From Actinomadura_E scrupuli (GTDB taxonomy: Bacteria > Actinomycetota > Actinomycetes > Streptosporangiales > Streptosporangiaceae): a DNA stretch of 64,000 bases. Where the stretch lies: contig NZ_JBPCCU010000007.1 in NCBI RefSeq assembly GCF_050971785.1, forward strand, positions 124,001 through 188,000, written 5' to 3'. Shown here piece after piece: positions 12,130-19,189 of this stretch; the stretch's first letter is position 1; each line of letters opens with the position of its first letter. The notes beneath the pieces were generated by a model, which was not told the DNA's origin, searched no databases, and saw only the letters and a list, made by a program, of their open reading frames with translations. The position numbers and the translations under genes were made by a program.

Positions 12130-13412
12130 TGCAGCTTTCCTTCCAGGACGGTGGGGCGGCCGCGCAGGAACGTCGCCACGACCCGGCCGGGCAGTTCCAG
12201 GCCGGCGAAGGGCGTGTTGCGGCTCTTCGAGGCGAAGCCCGCGGGATCGACGGTGGTGCGGGCCGCGGGGTCGTACAGCGTGATGTTGGCGGGCGAGCCG
12301 GGCTCCAGGGGCCGGCCCTGGCCGGTCAGCAGGCCGATCCGCGCCGGGCGGCGCGACATCCGGTCCGCGACCCCGGCCCAGTCCAGCAGCCCGGTCTCGA
12401 CCATCGCCTCGTGCACCACCGGCAGCGCGGTCTCCAGGCCGACCATGCCCATGGCGGCCACCGCCCACTCGGTCTCCTTGTCCTCGAGCGGGTGCGGGGC
12501 GTGGTCGGTGGCGACGCAGTCGATGGTGCCGTCGGCGAGCGCCTCCCGCAGCGCCAGGACGTCCGCGCGGGTGCGCAGCGGCGGGTTGACCTTGTAGATC
12601 GGGTCGTAGGTCTCGGCGAGGGAGTCGTCGAGCAGCAGGTGGTGCGGGGTGACCTCGGCGGTCACCTGCCAGCCCTTGCTCTTCGCCCAGCGGATGATCT
12701 CCACCGAGCCGGCGGTCGACACGTGGCAGACGTGCAGCCGGGAGCCGACGTGCGCCGCGAGCAGGCAGTCGCGGGCGATGATCGCCTCCTCCGCCACGGC
12801 GGGCCATCCGGCCAGGCCGAGCCGGCCGGAGACGTCGCCCTCGTTCATCTGCGCGCCCTCGGTGAGCCGCGGCTCCTGTGCGTGCTGGGCGATGACCCCG
12901 CCGAACGCCTTGACGTACTCCAGCGCCCTTCGCATGATCACGGCGTCGGAGACGCAGTGGCCGTCGTCGGAGAAGACCCGGACGCGGGCGGCCGAGTCGG
13001 CCATCGCGCCCAGCTCGGCGAGCTGGCGGCCGGCGATGCCCTGGGTGACGGCGCCGACCGGGTGCACGTCGCAGTAGCCCGCCTCGGTGCCCAGCCGCCA
13101 GACCTGCTCGACCACCCCGGCGGTGTCGGCGACCGGATGGGTGTTCGCCATGGCGTGCACGGCGGTGTAGCCGCCCAGCGCGGCGGCCCGGGTGCCGGAC
13201 GCGACGGTCTCGGCGTCCTCCCGGCCCGGCTCGCGCAGGTGCGTGTGCAGGTCCACCAGGCCGGGCAGCGCGATGAGCCCGCCGGCCTCGACCGGCTGGG
13301 CGTCGGCCTCGCTCAGGCCGGCGCCGACCTCGGCGATGACGCCGTCCCGGACCAGCAGGTCCTGGGCGTCGCCGCCGAGGATCCGGGCGTTCCTGATGAT
13401 GTACGACGTCAT
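12126..13412 (-). CDS. pyrC: dihydroorotase
   Basis: Cyclises carbamoyl-aspartate to dihydroorotate. The 428-residue class I zinc amidohydrolase shows the metal motif DLHTHLREPG, later HHLLLDDS, and the metal/catalytic Asp in TDHAPH. The true start is ATG 13412, overlapping the pyrB stop (ATGA). The same frame extends far upstream inside pyrB without a plausible start. Confidence 0.97.
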   Translation of the reverse strand: MTSYIIRNARILGGDAQDLLVRDGVIAEVGAGLSEADAQPVEAGGLIALPGLVDLHTHLREPGREDAETVASGTRAAALGGYTAVHAMANTHPVADTAGVVEQVWRLGTEAGYCDVHPVGAVTQGIAGRQLAELGAMADSAARVRVFSDDGHCVSDAVIMRRALEYVKAFGGVIAQHAQEPRLTEGAQMNEGDVSGRLGLAGWPAVAEEAIIARDCLLAAHVGSRLHVCHVSTAGSVEIIRWAKSKGWQVTAEVTPHHLLLDDSLAETYDPIYKVNPPLRTRADVLALREALADGTIDCVATDHAPHPLEDKETEWAVAAMGMVGLETALPVVHEAMVETGLLDWAGVADRMSRRPARIGLLTGQGRPLEPGSPANITLYDPAARTTVDPAGFASKSRNTPFAGLELPGRVVATFLRGRPTVLEGKLQ

Positions 13413-14350
13413 TCGTTGATCTCCTTGCCGATGGCGGGCTCGGAGCCGCCGAGGAGCAGATAGAGCACGGCCATGCGGGTGGTGACACCGTTGGCCACCT
13501 GCTCGACGATCGTGGAGCGCGGGGAGTCGGCCACCTCGGCGGCGATCTCCATGCCGCGGATCATGGGACCGGGATGCATGACGATGGCGTGCTCGGGGAG
13601 CATCGCCATCCGGCTCCCGTCCAGCCCGTACCGGCGGGTGTACTCGCGCGCCGTCGGGAAGTAGGCGGCGTTCATCCGCTCCGCCTGGACCCGCAGCATC
13701 ATGCAGACGTCGCTCTTGGGCAGCACCGCGTCCAGGTCGTACGACACCGCGCACGGCCAGCTGTCGACCGCCACCGGGAGCAGCGTCGGCGGGGCGACCA
13801 GGGTCACCTCGGCGCCGAGCGTGCGCAGCAGCAGCACGTTGGAACGTGCCACCCTGCTGTGCAGGACGTCCCCGACGATCGTGACCTTGCGGCCCTCCAG
13901 GTCGCCCAGCCGGCGGCGCATCGTGAACGCGTCCAGCAACGCCTGGGTGGGGTGCTCGTGGGTGCCGTCACCGGCGTTGACCACGCTGCCCTGCACCCAG
14001 TTGGCGAGGCGGTGCGCCGCGCCCGAGGCGCCGTGCCGGATGACGACCCCGTCGGCGCCCATCGCCTCCAGGGTCAGCGCGGTGTCCTTGAGGCTCTCGC
14101 CCTTGGAGACGCTGGAGCCCTTGGCGGAGAAGTTGATGACGTCGGCGGACAGGCGCTTGGCCGCGGCCTCGAAGGAGATCCGGGTCCGGGTGGAGTCCTC
14201 GAAGAAGAGGTTGACCACCGTACGGCCGCGCAGCGTGGGCAGTTTCTTGATCGACCGGCCGGCGACCCGGCCCAGCTCCTCCGCCGTGTCGAGGATGAGC
14301 AGCGCGTCGTCCCTGCTCAGATCCGCCGCCGAGATGAGATGGCGTTTCAT
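13409..14350 (-). CDS. pyrB: aspartate carbamoyltransferase, catalytic chain
   Basis: First committed step of pyrimidine synthesis, joining carbamoyl phosphate and aspartate. Carbamoyl-phosphate-binding FFEDSTRTRISFE near residues 51-63 and HPTQALLDAF are present. No pyrI regulatory chain lies nearby, as is usual in actinobacteria. ATG 14350 has GGGAGAAAGC upstream and overlaps the stop of the small frame that fills the pyrR/pyrB gap. Confidence 0.97.
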   Translation of the reverse strand: MKRHLISAADLSRDDALLILDTAEELGRVAGRSIKKLPTLRGRTVVNLFFEDSTRTRISFEAAAKRLSADVINFSAKGSSVSKGESLKDTALTLEAMGADGVVIRHGASGAAHRLANWVQGSVVNAGDGTHEHPTQALLDAFTMRRRLGDLEGRKVTIVGDVLHSRVARSNVLLLRTLGAEVTLVAPPTLLPVAVDSWPCAVSYDLDAVLPKSDVCMMLRVQAERMNAAYFPTAREYTRRYGLDGSRMAMLPEHAIVMHPGPMIRGMEIAAEVADSPRSTIVEQVANGVTTRMAVLYLLLGGSEPAIGKEINE

Positions 14351-14466
14351 GCTTTCTCCCGCTCAGCGCCGGGACGCCGGAAGGCGGCGCCTTCCCTCGT
14401 CACGTGCTCGCTCGTTCCTCGCTGCGCGCGTTCCCCGGTCCAGGCGCGCGCCCTTGCCGCGCTCAT
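14347..14466 (-). CDS. small frame 3 of the pyr-operon family (39 aa)
   Basis: Begins at ATG 14466, overlapping the pyrR stop (ATGA), and ends at TGA 14347-14349, overlapping the pyrB start (ATGA). It therefore fills the gap between the two genes exactly. The peptide is MSAARARAWTGERAQRG, then TSEHVTREGAAFRRPG and AEREKA. It shares a core with the two small frames between carB and pyrK. Differences from frame 1 include several synonymous third-position changes as well as replacements. The bases coding for RGTSEH are invariant, so a nucleic-acid role is also possible. Confidence 0.5.
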   Translation of the reverse strand: MSAARARAWTGERAQRGTSEHVTREGAAFRRPGAEREKA

Positions 14467-15068
14467 GCCTGCTCCCGCCCCTCGGCGAATCGTGGGCCGA
14501 GCAGCACGGCGTCGCGCTCGTCGTTCTCGGCCAGCAGGACCTTGACGGTCTCGCGCGTCGACGTGGGCAGGTTCTTGCCCACGTAGTCGGCTCGGATGGG
14601 CAGCTCGCGATGGCCGCGGTCGACCAGGATCGCGAGCTGGACGGCGCGCGGGCGGCCGAGGTCGTTGAGCGCGTCGAGGGCGGCGCGCACGGTGCGGCCG
14701 GAGAACAGCACGTCGTCGACGAGGACGACGATGCGATCGTCGACGCCGGCCGCGGGCAGTTCAGTCCTGCTGAGCGCGCGGGCCGGTTTCATGCGCAGGT
14801 CGTCGCGGTACATGGTCACGTCGAGCGAACCCCAGGGCACGGGTCGTCCCTCGACCTCTTCGAGCCGCTCGGCCAGCCGGCGGGCGAGCGTCACGCCCCG
14901 GGTCTGGATGCCGAGCAGGACGACGTTCTCGCCGCCCTTGGTGCGCTCGAGGATCTCGTGTGCGATGCGGGTCAGCGCGCGCCGGATGTCGGGAGCCTCG
15001 AGGACGGACTTGTGCCGCCCGTCACCGTCCGCCGCGCGTGCCTCCGCAGGCAGGGAAGCAGCATTCAC
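14463..15068 (-). CDS. pyrR: PyrR pyrimidine regulator / uracil phosphoribosyltransferase
   Basis: RNA-binding regulator of the pyr operon related to phosphoribosyltransferases. The PRPP-binding motif VVLVDDVLFSGRTVRAALDAL lies near residues 112-132, and EILERTKGGENVVLLGIQTRG forms the N-terminal core. GTG start at 15068 with AAAGGAGG eight to nine bases upstream. That ribosome binding site is directly preceded by a PyrR-type RNA hairpin (15085-15103). First gene of the pyr string. Confidence 0.96.
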   Translation of the reverse strand: MNAASLPAEARAADGDGRHKSVLEAPDIRRALTRIAHEILERTKGGENVVLLGIQTRGVTLARRLAERLEEVEGRPVPWGSLDVTMYRDDLRMKPARALSRTELPAAGVDDRIVVLVDDVLFSGRTVRAALDALNDLGRPRAVQLAILVDRGHRELPIRADYVGKNLPTSTRETVKVLLAENDERDAVLLGPRFAEGREQA

Positions 15069-15084
15069 CTCAGAAACCTCCTTT

Positions 15085-15103
15085 CCCGCCTCACGGGACG
15101 GGG
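15085..15103 (-). promoter_or_regulatory. PyrR-binding RNA loop next to the pyrR ribosome binding site
   Basis: The minus-strand RNA reads CCCCGUCCCGUGAGGCGGG and is followed at once by AAAGGAGG. The core UCCCGUGAGGC fits the known PyrR binding-loop pattern (UCC, NGNGAGG, then C) on a CCCG/CGGG stem. Because it abuts the Shine-Dalgarno sequence and no terminator/antiterminator pair is visible, blocked translation of pyrR is the likelier mode, as proposed for mycobacteria. Confidence 0.8.
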
Positions 15104-15325
15104 TTTAAAGGACGCCTTGTCTCTTCACCGTAGCAGTCTCCGACCACTGCGGCCGTACCGGAGCGTAGGGTGTCTTAGCAGGTGAGAGGGGTCACATCCG
15201 GCCGCTGCCCGCACACATGCTGTGGCGCGGGGAACACCCTGTGCCAGGGGGGCGGTAGCGGTCTGTGCACGGTCCGAGGACACTCGACCACAGGTGGCCG
15301 GTTCGACCCCTTTTTTCCAATCAGC

Positions 15326-15354
15326 TTGACCTTAGGCCGTCTCCGTTTTACCGT
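15326..15354 (+). promoter_or_regulatory. bldD promoter (-35 TTGACC, 17-bp spacer, -10 TACCGT)
   Basis: TTGACC at 15326-15331 and TACCGT at 15349-15354 with a 17-base spacer fit a housekeeping sigma promoter of actinomycetes (TTGACn, TAnnnT). The predicted transcript has a leader of about 150 bases before bldD. The remaining gap between pyrR and bldD (15104-15325) shows no gene. Confidence 0.7.
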
Positions 15355-15366
15355 CACTGTCCGTAA
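15354..15366 (+). promoter_or_regulatory. BldD-type operator overlapping the bldD -10 box
   Basis: TCACTGTCCGTAA matches the half-site pattern TNAC, five bases, GTNA known for Streptomyces BldD. It begins on the last base of the -10 box and covers the predicted start of transcription, so bound BldD would block its own promoter. Autoregulation is known in Streptomyces; here it is inferred from the site. Confidence 0.65.
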
Positions 15367-15511
15367 CCATCCCTGGAGATGGACCCCCCGGGCGGATCAG
15401 CCCCTTCGTCACGAAGGTGCGGGCCCCCGGGGAAGCAAGAGTGGTGGAACACTCCCAGGTCCTCTCTCCCGGACCCCAATGACGACGAAGTGAGCCTGGG
15501 GGGCCGCAAAG

Positions 15512-16006
15512 ATGCCGTCTGAATACGCAAAGGCTCTCGGTGCGAGACTCCGTGCCATCCGTACCCAGCAGGGGCTGTCCCTGCACGGCGTGGAGGAGAA
15601 GTCCCGTGGCCGCTGGAAGGCTGTCGTCGTGGGTTCGTACGAGCGGGGCGACCGCGCCGTCACCGTTCAGAAGCTGGCCGAGCTCGCTGATTTCTACGGC
15701 GTGCCGGTGTCCGAGTTGCTGCCCGGCGGAGCCGCGCCGAGCCCACTCGGCCCGACGCCGAAGCTGGTCATCGATCTCGAGCGCCTGCAACAGCTTCCGA
15801 AGGACAAGGCCGGTCCCCTCGCCCGCTACGCCGCGACGATTCAGAGCCAGCGGGGCGACTACAACGGAAAGGTCCTGTCGATCCGGCAGGAGGATCTCCG
15901 GTCGCTAGCCGTGATCTATGACAAGTCCCCGGCCGAACTGACCGAGGAACTCATCAACTGGGGCGTCCTCGATCCCGAGGCACGCCGCGCCGTCGAGGGG
16001 TTCTGA
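15512..16006 (+). CDS. bldD: developmental regulator BldD, c-di-GMP responsive
   Basis: Represses sporulation genes during vegetative growth when dimerised by cyclic di-GMP. The N-terminal XRE-type helix-turn-helix covers residues about 7-70. The C-terminal ligand domain carries the RxD-X8-RxxD signature as R114-G-D116 and R125-Q-E-D128, the same numbering as the Streptomyces protein. ATG 15512 follows a weak GGGGGG. Its place next to pyrR matches the Streptomyces arrangement. It ends in a long hairpin shared with the convergent side. Confidence 0.96.
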   Translation: MPSEYAKALGARLRAIRTQQGLSLHGVEEKSRGRWKAVVVGSYERGDRAVTVQKLAELADFYGVPVSELLPGGAAPSPLGPTPKLVIDLERLQQLPKDKAGPLARYAATIQSQRGDYNGKVLSIRQEDLRSLAVIYDKSPAELTEELINWGVLDPEARRAVEGF

Positions 16007-16025
16007 CACCCCCTCACAGAACCGT

Positions 16026-16076
16026 CTCGCCGTGATCATGTGGCCCTTGTGACAAGGACCACATGATCATGGCGAG
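16026..16076. terminator. 51-bp near-perfect palindrome downstream of bldD
   Basis: Arms of 25 bases (16026-16050 and 16052-16076) pair with two mismatches around a single central base. The arm contains CGCCGTGATCATGTGG. It lies 20 bases after bldD, ahead of a convergent minus-strand gene, so it can end transcription from both sides. A second palindrome of the same design and sharing GCCGTGATCATG lies at 46076-46120. Confidence 0.75.
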
Positions 16077-16194
16077 AGGTGAGACCGGCCGGCCACCGGC
16101 CCGTCACCGGCCTGCCCCGGACTCCCCGTGCTCCCACCTGCGGCAGCGGTTCAGGGTTCCCGCGGGTGCGGGCACATCCGGCGCTTCGCGTTCG

Positions 16195-16362
16195 TTCAGG
16201 CGCGTCCTGCGTGTCCCGCGCGTTCAGGCACGTCCGGCATGTCTCGCGCATTCAGGCGCGTCCGGCATGTCCCGCGCATTCAGGCGCGTCCGGCATGTCT
16301 CGCGCATTCAGGCGCGTCCGGCGTTTCCCCGCGGTTCAGGCGCGTCCGGCGCCCGTCCGCAC
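16195..16362. repeat. 28-bp tandem repeat, six copies
   Basis: Copies start at 16195, 16223, 16251, 16279, 16307 and 16335, each opening with TTCAGG. The inner four read close to TTCAGGCGCGTCCGGCATGT plus CTCGCGCA. Copies abut without spacers, so this is not a CRISPR array. The period is not a multiple of three and no frame through it looks like a gene. The surrounding gap (16077-16616) holds nothing else that I can support. Confidence 0.9.
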
Positions 16363-16616
16363 CTTCCGTGGCACGCGGCCGCGCCGACAGCGCCGCCTCG
16401 GGGGAAGAGCGGCGCCATCGGCGCGGGTCGCCTCCGGGGCTCGGGGGATGGTCCCCGGGAGACGTACCTGCGGATCCGGGACGCTCGGCCAGGCGAGCGC
16501 CCTCCTCCGCGCGGGAGCACGGTCCGGCACCACCGGCGCGACGAGCACGGCCGATGGGCGCCTCCGCTTCGCTCCCGCGTTCGTCCCTTGCGTGCGCTCC
16601 CTTGTGGTCGTGCCGC

Positions 16617-17069
16617 TCAGCTGGCGCGTGAGTCGGCGATCGGCAGGGTCGGCTGGCCGGGCAGGCCCAGGGTGTCCTCGACGAGGGCGACGAAGATCTC
16701 GGCGTCGTGCAGCAGCTCCTCCGCCTCCCGTGCCGTCACGGCCCGGGGCAGCCCCGCCTCGGCCGCGGCCCGCTTGTCGGCACCGGCGGCGAAGAATGCG
16801 GCCCACTCGCTGAGTGCCGGGTCGGCCTCAGGGAGCAGCACCCACACGCTGCGGGGGCGCCCGCGCCGGTGGGTGCCGGCCGGTTCACGGGTGGCGAGCA
16901 GGGCGGCCGCGGCCCGCAGTGCTGACAGGTGCGCGGCGACATAACGGCTGGCGGGAGCGGTCGCCTCGGCGGACTCCGCGAGACCCTGGCGGGCGGCCTG
17001 GAGCAGAGCGAGCGCCGAGGGTGCGACCCGGGGGGTCGGGAGTCGTCGCACGGTCGTGTTCACGGACAT
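16617..17069 (-). CDS. SAV_6107-type HEPN-domain protein
   Basis: A 150-residue, helix-rich protein with the conserved stretch RYVAAHLSALRAAAALLA, then RPRSVWVLLPEADPALSEWAAFFAAG and KRAAAEAGLP. This is the pattern of the actinobacterial SAV_6107 HEPN family, whose biochemical role is not known. ATG 17069 with AAGGAG eight bases upstream. A good promoter about 235 bases upstream carries a LexA-type box at its start site, which suggests induction by DNA damage. No partner toxin or antitoxin gene sits next to it. Confidence 0.8.
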   Translation of the reverse strand: MSVNTTVRRLPTPRVAPSALALLQAARQGLAESAEATAPASRYVAAHLSALRAAAALLATREPAGTHRRGRPRSVWVLLPEADPALSEWAAFFAAGADKRAAAEAGLPRAVTAREAEELLHDAEIFVALVEDTLGLPGQPTLPIADSRAS

Positions 17070-17166
17070 GGCATGTCTCCTTCCGGCCCCCCTGCGGGGG
17101 TCCGGGGGTCGCCCCCCGGGTGGAAACGAGCTGAACCAGGCAGGCACGCCCGGCGGTCGGGCGGGC

Positions 17167-17204
17167 CGGCCGGGCGGAGAGCTTCCCCTCACTCCGCCCG
17201 GCCG
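17167..17204 (-). other. GC-rich hairpin in the leader of the HEPN gene
   Basis: A 13-bp perfect stem (17167-17179 with 17192-17204) lies between the predicted promoter and the ATG. Further down, a C-run/G-run segment at about 17084-17120 can also fold. There is no U-run. This could be an attenuator or simply a stable leader. Confidence 0.4.
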
Positions 17205-17276
17205 TCGCGTCCCGCCGGTTGGATGCGCTGCCCCGGCGAGACGGTCCCTGGGCGCGGGCCGCGAGCCCCGCACCCG

Positions 17277-17292
17277 TCGAACGTCAGTTCGA
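17277..17292 (-). promoter_or_regulatory. LexA-type SOS box
   Basis: TCGAACGTCAGTTCGA is an exact match to the actinobacterial/mycobacterial LexA pattern TCGAAC, four bases, GTTCGA. It lies 10 bases downstream of a minus-strand -10 box, the position expected for repression. The only gene behind that promoter before a strand change is the HEPN gene. Confidence 0.7.
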
Positions 17293-17301
17293 CGTACCTC
17301 C

Positions 17302-17330
17302 AGTAAACCGTGCCTCCCGCTGTTCGTCAA
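17302..17330 (-). promoter_or_regulatory. promoter of the HEPN gene (TTGACG, 17 bp, TTTACT)
   Basis: On the minus strand, TTGACG (17330-17325) and TTTACT (17307-17302) are separated by 17 bases. The LexA-type box follows directly. The rest of the gap to the next plus-strand gene (17331-17739) contains an 18-bp GC-rich repeat at about 17460-17510 and no convincing gene. Confidence 0.6.
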
Positions 17331-17739
17331 TACGTTCGAACGGGTGTCGCGTAGGGCCTCTCACCAGGAACGATCAGGCCGGTTCACCGGACGCGCCCCA
17401 GTAGAACAGCCTGGTCCGACAGAATCGCGCCGGGTCTCTCCGCCCTTCTCCGGCCGGGACCGGCACCCGGCCGGGGACCGGCGCCCGGCCGGGGACCGGC
17501 GCCCGGCAACGCCCGGCACCCCCGGCCGCGGACCGCGGCGCGGCCGGCGGCGTGACCGGCGGGAACCGGCGGCGGTCCGCCGGGGGCCACCGGGGCCGAC
17601 CGGCCGCCGCCGCCGTGACCGATGACGGACGTCCCTGAAACGGCACGGGATGCCGGAGCGGTACAGACAGCCCTCGATAACGCGTGATACAACAATCACA
17701 CTGAGCACCACTGGACCGTCGCGACCATCCGGAGCACCG

Positions 17740-18795
17740 ATGGGCGGATCGACCGGCGACATGCTCGCCGCAGCCAGGCGCGACCCGAACTTCCGTGGCA
17801 TCGATCCGGACGCGCTGGGCCAGCTCGTCAAGCAGACGACGGACGCCGGCAACGCCATCCGGAGCTGGCTGAGCGCCCACCGCCCGCCGCCCGGGGTGCC
17901 GGCCACCGGCTACACGCAGGCCGCGCAGGCCGGGCAGTGGGTGACCACGCAGCTCGGGATGCTGACCCGGCGGCGCAACTACGCCCTCACCCATCCCGAC
18001 ACCGGTGGCGGCGTGACCGTGCCTCCGGCCGGAGGGAAGCTGGGCAGGACCGGCTCGGGCGGCTCGGGCGGGTCCGGCGGCGGCGCGGGGACGGGTCTCG
18101 GCAAGGCCGCGGGCACGCCGTCCAAGCCGCGGGTGACGCCGCACGGCGCCGGAGCCGATCTCGGCCACTACCCCACCCATCACGCGGCGGTGAAGGCCGC
18201 CGCGGCGGACGCCCTCACCATCGGCAAGGCCGGCGAGAACCACACCCCGATCCCCGCCGGGGTGTGGCAGCGCCTCAAGGCCAACGCCCATGACCCCGAC
18301 TACACCCAGGCGCTCTACGAGCGGCTCGGACCGGCGGGCACCGCGGGCCTGATCGCGGCGGCCGGTCACGACAAGGCGAGGCTCCAGCAGATCAGCACCT
18401 CGCTCGCCATGGCCGACCACCAGCTCGGCCTGGACCGGAAATGGCTGAACAGGCTGCTCGCGGAGGCCGACCGGCTGCACGACCGCGCGGCGGCCGTGCA
18501 GGTGCTGACCGGGGCGCACTTCACCCCCCGGACCGCGGCGGCGCTCGAGCAGGTGCTGAAGGCCGGGCACGTCACCGGGGCGGCCTTCTCCCCGGCCACG
18601 GCACACGTCACGGCACCCGCCCCGGCACACGTCACGGCACACGTCACGGAGCCGCCGGCGGCGCCCCGCCCGGAGGGCCGGGCCGCCGTCCCGGCCCCGC
18701 AGAGCCCGCCGGTGATGAGCGCGGCCGGGCTCGGCCCGCATCTGGTGAGCAACCGGCTGGACGGTGGCTGCGCGACGCCGCGCTCTTCCCGGTGA
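17740..18795 (+). CDS. ESX/WXG100-associated large protein, polymorphic-toxin scaffold-like
   Basis: 351 residues. Residues 1-90 (MGGSTGDMLAAARRDPNFRG onward) are helical and resemble WXG100/LXG-type heads. A Gly/Ser-rich linker follows at about 105-125. The middle region (LYERLGPAGTAGLIAAAG, then LQQISTSLAMADHQLGLDRKW) resembles the scaffold found in actinobacterial ESX-secreted toxin-like proteins. The end is Pro/Ala-rich with AHVT repeats and has no recognisable toxin domain. ATG 17740 with GGAG seven bases upstream. The next gene is a small WXG100-like partner. Family assignment is tentative. Confidence 0.6.
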   Translation: MGGSTGDMLAAARRDPNFRGIDPDALGQLVKQTTDAGNAIRSWLSAHRPPPGVPATGYTQAAQAGQWVTTQLGMLTRRRNYALTHPDTGGGVTVPPAGGKLGRTGSGGSGGSGGGAGTGLGKAAGTPSKPRVTPHGAGADLGHYPTHHAAVKAAAADALTIGKAGENHTPIPAGVWQRLKANAHDPDYTQALYERLGPAGTAGLIAAAGHDKARLQQISTSLAMADHQLGLDRKWLNRLLAEADRLHDRAAAVQVLTGAHFTPRTAAALEQVLKAGHVTGAAFSPATAHVTAPAPAHVTAHVTEPPAAPRPEGRAAVPAPQSPPVMSAAGLGPHLVSNRLDGGCATPRSSR

Positions 18796-18818
18796 CCATC
18801 GGCTGACAGGAGGACGAC

Positions 18819-19166
18819 ATGGCCACTCCCCCGCCGCCGGGCAGCCTCCCGCCGCCGATCGAGGGCGCCGCGGCGCAGAAGCTGCCGCCTGGACAGCAGC
18901 CCAATCCCCTCTACAAGGAGCTCTACCAGAGCTACCAGGACGCCTTCGGCAGCATCGACCAGCTCCGCAGGGCGCTGGACGCGCCGCTGAAGACCCTGCA
19001 CGGCACCGACGCCTGGCTGGGTCCGGAGTCGCGCCAGTGGGGTGCGCAGCTTTCCGCGCACCAGCACGCCCTCCGCAACGCCGCAGACAAGATCTTGTGG
19101 GACATCTACACCACGCTGGCGTCGACGGAGCGGATCACGACGGGGGCAAGCCCCGTCCGCGCCTGA
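18819..19166 (+). CDS. WXG100-like small secreted protein
   Basis: 115 residues with a Pro-rich N-terminus and two predicted helices (YKELYQSYQDAFGSIDQLRR and RQWGAQLSAHQHALRNAADK) separated by a turn with DAWLGPES, where W-L-G takes the place of the W-x-G turn. AGGAGG lies just before ATG 18819. It follows the larger ESX-like gene by 23 bases, so the two are probably co-transcribed and may form a heterodimer. No ESX secretion machinery is present in the window. Confidence 0.6.
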   Translation: MATPPPPGSLPPPIEGAAAQKLPPGQQPNPLYKELYQSYQDAFGSIDQLRRALDAPLKTLHGTDAWLGPESRQWGAQLSAHQHALRNAADKILWDIYTTLASTERITTGASPVRA

Positions 19167-19189
19167 ACCGGAGGGCTAGGCTCGGCCGG

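Noticed and set aside
16195..16362. Possible CRISPR array
   Set aside because: The 28-bp units are directly adjacent with no spacers, and no cas genes are present.
16063..16944. Plus-strand frames across the 28-bp repeat
   Set aside because: They are repeat translations or shadows of the HEPN gene, and no start signal is present.
16617..17069. HEPN gene as half of a toxin-antitoxin pair
   Set aside because: No MNT or other antitoxin gene adjoins it, and the SAV_6107 family is usually found alone.
17374..18741. Minus-strand long frame opposite the ESX-like gene
   Set aside because: Codon-position GC and protein features favour the plus-strand reading; the minus frame is an antisense shadow.
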